Source of the DNA: Microbacterium esteraromaticum
GTDB taxonomy: Bacteria > Actinomycetota > Actinomycetes > Actinomycetales > Microbacteriaceae
Length of the DNA stretch: 64,000 nt
NCBI RefSeq assembly: GCF_900163815.1
Contig: NZ_FUKO01000022.1
Location: 1 to 64,000, forward strand
Direction of reading: 5' to 3'
The translations under genes and the position numbers were made by a program. Below are positions 59,323 through 64,000 of the stretch, one piece after another. The notes beneath the pieces are model-generated. The model did not search any database. It had not been told where the DNA came from and saw only the letters and a program-made list of their open reading frames with translations. Within the stretch, counting starts at the first letter, position 1. Every line of letters begins with the position of its first letter.

Positions 59323-59413
59323 GTGGCGCCGAACCCGAATAATCGATGGCGCTCAACGACACGATCACGACGGCCAGCACGTGGCGCTCAACCGCGATAC
59401 CGGTGGCGCTCAG
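59323..59413. repeat. Multiple terminal binding sites of the IS21 copy
   Basis: GTGGCGCC (59323), ATGGCGCTCAAC (59346), GTGGCGCTCAAC (59381) and GTGGCGCTCAG (59403) are spaced 21-35 bp. Repeated short sites at one end are a known feature of IS21 elements and serve as transposase binding sites. The corresponding sites at the istB end are gone. Confidence 0.75.
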
Positions 59414-59773
59414 AGAAGCGAATACTCAGTTAGTTGCACTACCGACAAAAGCTTCGAGCTGGGTGAGTAGCCGACGCGGTAGGTGAGGCCAGCGGCAGCG
59501 GCAAAAGTGCTAACGGAAGTGCTAAGCAACCTGTAGCTCGGCGTATCGCGGTGAAGTTATCCACAGGTCACATGCCACAGATCGTTGATTTTATGCGGCA
59601 GAACGCTCGGTCGAGATTCGCGGCGCGAGGGGGTCGAGGTCAGTTCAAGTCCCCCCTCGCGCACAGAACGAAAGTAGCCCCTCACCAGGGATTTTATGAT
59701 CCAGGTGAGGGGCTACCATGCTGTCATGGGGCGAGATATGGGGCAAGCGCCGTCGTTCGCCCCATCGCGGGGT
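59414..59773. other. Junction between the two tRNA-Leu elements: right arm sites, att core and left arm sites
   Basis: No gene is visible. GTGCTA at 59507 and 59519 are the int1-type right arm sites. TTGATTTTATGCGGCA starts at 59586. The exact 23-bp att core is at 59643-59665. GGGGCG/GGGGCA at 59728 and 59740 are the left arm sites of the second element, 85 bp from the core. TTATCCACA at 59558-59566 is a perfect DnaA-box match, possibly incidental. Confidence 0.75.
59643..59665 (+). repeat. att core, second exact copy
   Basis: Identical to 29895-29917. It lacks the rest of tRNA-Leu. It serves as right end of the island and left end of the element carrying int2. Confidence 0.92.
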
Positions 59774-61057
59774 TCAGGTTCCGGCGAGGCGGCTGGCGAA
59801 CTGTTCGACGGCGTTCTTCTGCAGCGTCGGGGTGACGTGGCTGTAGATGTTCATCGTCGTGGTGATGGTGGAGTGCCCGAGGCGTTCTTGCACGACCTTG
59901 GGTGGTATGCCGAGTTCCATGAGGATTGTCGCGTGCGTGTGCCGCAGGCCCTTGAGGGTGACGCGGGGCAGGTGCTCGAACTTCTTGACCTTCGCCGCCC
60001 ACTTGAGGCGGCGGTCCCAGCGGCTCGTCATGGCGTCGGGCGAGCGGGGCTGCCCGTCGTCGTCTCCGAAGATGTAAGCATCGGTCTTCGCCAGCCCGAA
60101 GGACAGTTCGGCGCGGGCGACCTTGTAGGAGGCGAGCACTTTCACGGTTGCGGCGTCGATGTCGATGACGCGGGCGTTGCCGGTCTTGGTGGTCTTCGTC
60201 TTCGTCCAGTCCTCGGTGTTGATCGCGCGGCGGATGCTGATCTGTGAGGTTATGGTGTTCAGGTCGTTCCACTTGAGCGCGAGGGCTTCGCTGCGTCGCA
60301 TCCCGGTGTTCGCGATCACCCACCACAGGGCGAACAGCTCGTCCTGCTTCTCGTCGCGATCCCAGGCGAGGAGCGCGGCGAGCTGATCGGCTGTCCAGGT
60401 GACCAGCTCGGGCTTCTCGGCGCGCATCTGGTTCGTGGTCGGCGCTTTCGCCGCCTTCCGTTTCGCGGGGTTGGTGGCGATGTGCCCGTCCTCGATTGCG
60501 GCGTCGAGGATCGCGCCGAGCACGACGTGAGCTTTGTGGACGGTGTTGGCCGACAGTGGCCCGCCCTTGTCCTGCTCGTCTTTGCGGCCGTGCTGTTCGA
60601 GGTCGCGGTAGTGGCGGGCGATCCGTGTGGGGGTGAGCTTGTCGAGCGGGTAGTGCCCGAGCTGTGGGCGGAGGTGGTTGCGGATGATCTTCTTGTACCC
60701 GGCGATGCTGGAGTCCGCGAGTTTGAGTCCTTCCACCCAGGCGTCGGCGTAGACGCCGAGGGTGGGCACCTTCCCTCCGAACTTCTCCTGCTGATCCCGC
60801 TGCTTGAGCGCGTCCTGCAACGCAGCGTCCGCATCGGCGGCGGTCGCGAACCCGCCCCGGCTGAACTTCTTCTCCCCAAGGTCGGGCTGCTCCGGGTCGA
60901 CCGGCACCCAGATCTGATACCGCCACCGCTTCCCCTCGGCGGTCGGGTACGACTGGATCGACCCGCGCCCACGACGTCGAGTGCGCGGGCGATGCGCCTT
61001 CTGCGACACGTCGCCGTCACCGTCCGCGCGCTCTGGCGGCGTTGTGCGTGATGCCAT
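59774..61057 (-). CDS. int: Tyrosine recombinase, integrase of the second element (int2)
   Basis: 427 residues from ATG 61057. Same architecture as int1: AP2 arm-binding region (GKRWRYQIWVPVDPEQPDLG), core-binding domain, catalytic Arg in NTGMRRSEALALKW, HxxR in KGLRHTHATILMELG, GHSTITTTMNIYSHV with Tyr. Its arm-binding domain differs from int1 while the catalytic domain is very similar. This matches the different arm-site sequences (GGGGCR versus GTGCTR) and the same core. Confidence 0.95.
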   Translation of the reverse strand: MASRTTPPERADGDGDVSQKAHRPRTRRRGRGSIQSYPTAEGKRWRYQIWVPVDPEQPDLGEKKFSRGGFATAADADAALQDALKQRDQQEKFGGKVPTLGVYADAWVEGLKLADSSIAGYKKIIRNHLRPQLGHYPLDKLTPTRIARHYRDLEQHGRKDEQDKGGPLSANTVHKAHVVLGAILDAAIEDGHIATNPAKRKAAKAPTTNQMRAEKPELVTWTADQLAALLAWDRDEKQDELFALWWVIANTGMRRSEALALKWNDLNTITSQISIRRAINTEDWTKTKTTKTGNARVIDIDAATVKVLASYKVARAELSFGLAKTDAYIFGDDDGQPRSPDAMTSRWDRRLKWAAKVKKFEHLPRVTLKGLRHTHATILMELGIPPKVVQERLGHSTITTTMNIYSHVTPTLQKNAVEQFASRLAGT

Positions 61058-61085
61058 GATGCCGGCTCCTCTCTGCGGTGTCGGG

Positions 61086-61670
61086 CTACTCGGCGGGGTC
61101 GAAGCGGCCCGCGTAGTCGGCGGCGTCGAACACGCGCCCGGTCGGGTCGATCTGCACGCCACGCTCGCGGATGAGTCGTTGGCGTTCCTGCAAGTCCGCG
61201 AGCCGCTTGGTGTAGTCGTCGTGGCTGGCCTGGCTCGGGCTGCCATGCTTCAGCGCGCTCTCGAAGTACTGGATGCGGTTCAGGCATACCACCCATTCCT
61301 GCTGCCAGTACGCCAACAACCCGTCACTGGTGAGGGTGAGTTCCCCACGCGCCCACTTCTCGACCTCCTCGGGCAGGAACGACTCCGGCACTCCCGTCAG
61401 CGTGGTCTGCTCGTCCGGAGGCGTCAGGAGGGCAGCGGGACTGGTGCGCAGCAGGTACGCGATCACGGTGAGGTCGTCCACGTCCACACGGCGATCCCCG
61501 TTCTCCAACTTACTGATCCCCGACGGCGACAACTTCCGCCCCGCAGCCCCGAGCGCATCAGACATGGTGCGCAAGTCCATACCGATCGCCTGCCGGGCGG
61601 CGCGAATGTTCGCCGCGACGTGCGTGTTCGTGATTCCCGGAGGGTTACCCCTCACCCGCTCTGTTTCCAT
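61086..61670 (-). CDS. XRE-family repressor of the second element
   Basis: 194 residues from ATG 61670 (METERVRGNPPGIT). HTH region: SDALGAAGRKLSPSGISKLE, then DDLTVIAYLLRTSPAALL. Paralogue of the repressor at 31348-31908, with a different C-terminal third. 28 bp upstream of int2. Divergent from the excisionase locus. Confidence 0.85.
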   Translation of the reverse strand: METERVRGNPPGITNTHVAANIRAARQAIGMDLRTMSDALGAAGRKLSPSGISKLENGDRRVDVDDLTVIAYLLRTSPAALLTPPDEQTTLTGVPESFLPEEVEKWARGELTLTSDGLLAYWQQEWVVCLNRIQYFESALKHGSPSQASHDDYTKRLADLQERQRLIRERGVQIDPTGRVFDAADYAGRFDPAE

Positions 61671-61693
61671 AGAACGAACGTACAGCGCGGTAC

Positions 61694-61722
61694 TTGACAA
61701 CGCAAGCGCAGGCTTCTACCGT
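61694..61722 (+). promoter_or_regulatory. Promoter of the xis2 locus
   Basis: TTGACA (61694-61699) and TACCGT (61717-61722) with a 17-bp spacer, 46 bp before the xis2 ATG. Same layout as the xis1 promoter. The -35 is perfect, the -10 poor. Confidence 0.65.
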
Positions 61723-61767
61723 TGAACGCACCCTCCTCGCGCGCGGCAAAGAACGGATGGTGCGATC

Positions 61768-61978
61768 ATGCGGCAGAGCACCCTTGATATCGACGACCTC
61801 CGACGTCGGCGCAGCCTCGTCATCACCCGCCAGGAAGCCGCACAAGCCCTCGGTGTCGATCCCCGCACCATCACGGTCGGCATCGAGGACGGCACCCTCC
61901 GTCAAGCTCGGCCGCCGCGTCGTGATTCCGCGGGAGAAGTTCCTGAGCTTGTTCGCCGACGACACGACGGCCGACTGA
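61768..61978 (+). pseudogene. xis: Excisionase (xis2) with a frameshift
   Basis: The start MRQSTLDIDDLRRRRSLVIT and HTH RQEAAQALGVDPRTITVGIE match xis1, but after GIEDGTL (about 61900) the frame goes wrong. The expected wing SVKLGRRVVIPREKF and the end SLFADDTTAD continue in another frame to the stop at 61978. Compared with xis1 the gap has lost bases (net loss not a multiple of three). Either a real inactivation or a sequencing error. Confidence 0.75.
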
Positions 61979-62056
61979 CTAACCTTGGCTCGACCGCTGC
62001 TATTTCTCGGCTAGTACATCTAAAGTAGAAATAGTGACGACGGAAGGGAGGCTGTG

Positions 62057-63367
62057 ATGGGTGCGTACGTTGAGCGTCTGTGGCATCCCGAGGATGCGGG
62101 CGGTCTGAGCCGCAAGGATCGCGCGCCCGGCCGCTACCTCGCCTACGTGCCCGACGAACTGGGCGATAGCCTCCCGACGCTTGGCGCCGAGGCGCAGGGC
62201 GCGGCGGAGGACGCACTGTCTGTCCTTGCCCGCGCGGATGAGCGGATCGGAGTGCGCGGCCGCTACCTGAACCACCTCCTGATCCGTTCGGAGTCCATCT
62301 CGTCCTCGTGGATCGAGGGCAACCGGGTCACGCCCAAACGCCTCGCGATCGCCGAGCTGCTGCACCAGGGACCGCGTCAGGCGCTCGACGTTGTGGCGAA
62401 CGTACGCGCGACCGAGTCAGCTATCGCTGAGCTGGCCGACCATACACGCACCATCGAGACCTCCGACATCGTGGACCTCCAGCACGTCATCGAGCCGAGG
62501 CTGGAGCGTGGGCTGCGGCGGGAGCAGAACTGGGTCGGAGGGCCGGGCTGGTCGCCGTTGCGTGCGGCGTTCGTGCCGCCGCCGGAGACCGTGGTGCCCC
62601 GCCTCGTGGCGGACGTCGCCCGTTTCGTCACCGACACTGCCGGGAATCCGGTGGTGCGCGCGGCGATCGCACATGCGCAGTTCGAGACGATCCACCCGTT
62701 CATCGACGGCAACGGCCGTACCGGGCGCGCCCTCATCCACACCGTGCTGCGCCGCGCCGACGCGTTGCGGCACGCGCTCATCCCGATCAGTACCGTTTTT
62801 GCCGGCGACACCGACGCCTACATTGCGGGGCTCACCGGATACCGTGCCGATCCGCCCGCGCTGGATGAGTGGGTGATCGGATTCGCGCAGGCCGCGGAGA
62901 AGGCTGCCGGGCACGCCGTGAGGCTCGCGGAGGACATCGCAGATCTCGACCGGGACGTGTCCGACCGGCTCGTCGCCTTCCGTCATGACCGGGGTCTGAA
63001 CCCCGCCGTGCCGCGGCGGGATGCCGTCGTGCTGCGCATCCTCGACACGCTCGCCTCCGATCCGGTGCTCACCGCCGAATCCGTCAGCACACGCCTCGCC
63101 GTCTCACCAGCCGCAGCGCACCGGGCACTGACCGAGCTGGCAGAGGCGGGCATCCTCGGGCGCACGAAGGATCAGCGCGGCCGCCTGGGCTGCTGGACCG
63201 CCGACCGCCACCTCGCCCTCGTCGCGCTCACCGAGCGCAGCAACGGCGTCGGCGGTGGGGACACCCAGGGGCGTAAACCGCGACTCGGGCCCGCGCTGCC
63301 CGACGTGAGCCAGTTCGGCGCACGACGTCAGGCGTCCACCACGCGACGCGACGCCCCCGGGTTGTGA
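62057..63367 (+). CDS. Fic-family AMP-transferase with built-in inhibitory helix and C-terminal wHTH
   Basis: 436 residues from ATG 62057, RBS GGAAGGGAGG. A class II Fic: the inhibitory motif SSSWIEGNRVTP (S-x-x-x-E-G) lies ~85-95 residues from the start. Canonical core: ETIHPFIDGNGRTGRALIHT. The C-terminal ~300-420 is a winged-helix (LAVSPAAAHRALTELAEAGI). These proteins AMPylate target proteins and are self-inhibited, so need no separate antitoxin. Different class from the VbhA-linked Fic in the first island. Confidence 0.9.
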   Translation: MGAYVERLWHPEDAGGLSRKDRAPGRYLAYVPDELGDSLPTLGAEAQGAAEDALSVLARADERIGVRGRYLNHLLIRSESISSSWIEGNRVTPKRLAIAELLHQGPRQALDVVANVRATESAIAELADHTRTIETSDIVDLQHVIEPRLERGLRREQNWVGGPGWSPLRAAFVPPPETVVPRLVADVARFVTDTAGNPVVRAAIAHAQFETIHPFIDGNGRTGRALIHTVLRRADALRHALIPISTVFAGDTDAYIAGLTGYRADPPALDEWVIGFAQAAEKAAGHAVRLAEDIADLDRDVSDRLVAFRHDRGLNPAVPRRDAVVLRILDTLASDPVLTAESVSTRLAVSPAAAHRALTELAEAGILGRTKDQRGRLGCWTADRHLALVALTERSNGVGGGDTQGRKPRLGPALPDVSQFGARRQASTTRRDAPGL

Positions 63368-63380
63368 GGTGACGAGACCG

Positions 63381-63980
63381 ATGGCGGATTACTGGAACCA
63401 CAACACCGCCTACCACGCGGAACTGCTGGACGCAGTCCCGCCATCGGGAGGGGATGTGCTCGACATCGGCTGCGGAGACGGCCTCCTGATCGAGAAGCTC
63501 GCAGCGAAAGCCACGAGGGTGATCGGCCTGGACCCTGATCCCGCCGCGATCGACCAAGCGCGCCGACGCCTGAGCGAGACGCCAAACGCTCAGGTCGTCC
63601 TCGGCTCATTCCTGACCGTGCCGGACCCGGATGGGCGAACCTTCGACCTCATCACCTGCGTCGCCACGCTCCACCACATGCCCCTGGTCGCCGCTCTCGA
63701 ACAGATGAAAGCGAAACTCAAGCCGGGTGGCCGTCTGTGCATCGTCGGCTTGTCAGCGAACAAGACGGCCTGGGACTGGATCGTGTCCGGGGTACAAGTG
63801 ATTCCCATCCGGTTGCTGAGCACGCTCCGCGGCGAATCGGGCTATCCCGGCATGACCGTCGCACGCCCCTCGGAATCACTCGCCGAGATCAGACGCCTCT
63901 CCCGGACGGTACTGCCAGGCAGACGGGTCCGCCGCCGATTCTGGTACCGCTACACCCTGACCTGGACGAAGCTCGAGTAG
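63381..63980 (+). CDS. Class I SAM-dependent methyltransferase
   Basis: 199 residues from ATG 63381; a GTG at 63369 adds 4. Motif I VLDIGCGDGLLIEKL, acidic VIGLDPDPAAIDQAR, TFDLITCVATLHHMP and KPGGRLCIVGLSANK. UbiE/Methyltransf_11-type small-molecule or quinone-like methyltransferase; substrate unknown. 13 bp after the Fic stop, likely co-transcribed. Confidence 0.88.
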   Translation: MADYWNHNTAYHAELLDAVPPSGGDVLDIGCGDGLLIEKLAAKATRVIGLDPDPAAIDQARRRLSETPNAQVVLGSFLTVPDPDGRTFDLITCVATLHHMPLVAALEQMKAKLKPGGRLCIVGLSANKTAWDWIVSGVQVIPIRLLSTLRGESGYPGMTVARPSESLAEIRRLSRTVLPGRRVRRRFWYRYTLTWTKLE

Positions 63981-64000
63981 ACGACACAAGCTCAACTACA

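Larger units (their letters stand above)
57193..59413 (-). mobile_element. IS21-family insertion sequence, truncated at the istB end
   Basis: istA is complete and overlaps istB by 4 bases (ATGA), the IS21 order. istB is cut at about 57193, where its homology ends in LLVIDE. The istA side keeps the multiple terminal transposase sites (GTGGCGCTCA at 59381 and 59403, variants at 59323 and 59347). The missing left end means this copy cannot transpose alone. It lies between hydrolase 2 and the right end of the island. Confidence 0.88.
29918..59642. mobile_element. Composite integrated island in tRNA-Leu (about 29.7 kb)
   Basis: Bounded by the exact 23-bp att cores. The left arm sites (GTGCTG/GTGCTA at 29980-29997) and right arm sites (two GTGCTA at 59507-59524) have the same sequence and 12-bp spacing, which ties these two ends to one integrase. 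Contents: integrase, XRE, Xis, VbhA/Fic, nuclease-like protein, MobF relaxase, methyltransferase, a buried foreign right end (39.1-39.27 kb), the peptide/OCD cargo cluster and a truncated IS21. There are no type IV secretion genes, so it would be mobilizable at most. Confidence 0.82.
59666..64000. mobile_element. Second tRNA-Leu-type element, left part only
   Basis: Starts at the second att core with its own integrase, XRE repressor and excisionase locus arranged exactly as in the first island, then Fic and methyltransferase genes. The right end lies beyond the window. This is a tandem insertion of two related elements. Confidence 0.8.

Noticed and set aside
29918-59642. Self-transmissible ICE
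   Set aside because: There is a relaxase but no VirB4, VirD4/TraG coupling protein or other mating-pore genes in the segment, so only mobilization can be supported.

Overview
The window is high-GC actinobacterial DNA that looks like Microbacteriaceae, most likely Microbacterium or a close relative. The evidence is a GTG/ATG-start, Shine-Dalgarno-rich genome, an ectABCD operon, and the actinobacterial pknB-pknA-pbpA-rodA-pstP-fhaB-fhaA cell-envelope/division locus with crgA, a class E sortase, a pabA/trpG-type amidotransferase, a rhomboid protease and a cyclophilin. These genes normally lie near the chromosome origin.

Layout. (1) 0-0.35 kb: chromosomal tail of a DUF4097-like gene and tRNA-Ile(GAT). 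(2) 0.35-7.53 kb: a compact pSAM2/AICE-type integrative element bounded by a 43-bp direct repeat of the tRNA-Ile 3' half. It carries a tyrosine integrase, excisionase, FtsK/Tra translocase, RepSA-like HUH initiator, regulators with a triple operator, a cargo lipoprotein and the remains of what looks like a divergent restriction-modification pair. (3) 7.57-29.9 kb: ordinary chromosome with tRNA-Ala(TGC), a quinone oxidoreductase, ectABCD, several single genes, the division/kinase cluster and tRNA-Leu(CAG). (4) 29.9-59.66 kb: a large composite island integrated in tRNA-Leu, bounded by an exact 23-bp repeat. Its left third has an integrase, XRE repressor, excisionase, VbhA/Fic module and MobF relaxase. 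Its right part carries a metabolic/peptide cargo cluster and a truncated IS21. (5) 59.66 kb to the window end: the start of a second element at the same att site with a paralogous integrase/repressor module, a frameshifted excisionase, a second Fic protein and a methyltransferase.

The most unusual content is the minus-strand operon at about 41.7-53.5 kb. Going downstream it encodes an M17 aminopeptidase, a complete Opp/Dpp-type peptide ABC importer, a GNAT-AAA+ ATPase fusion, a well-translated 34-residue peptide ending ITIVRGYD, two different ornithine-cyclodeaminase-family enzymes and a C45 (penicillin-acyltransferase-like) autoproteolytic hydrolase. It is divergent from a PAS-PucR regulator and flanked on both sides by paralogous secreted alpha/beta hydrolases. 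I know of no described system with this composition. A ribosomal-peptide pathway, a peptide signal circuit, or uptake and degradation of a modified peptide are the hypotheses that fit; none is proven by the sequence.

A second structural discovery is the att architecture of the tRNA-Leu island. Paired arm-type sites (GTGCTA or GGGGCA, each pair 12 bp apart) lie exactly 85 bp from the core on the integrase side and exactly 136 bp from it on the other side. This reveals a buried right end of the second element type at 39.1-39.27 kb.
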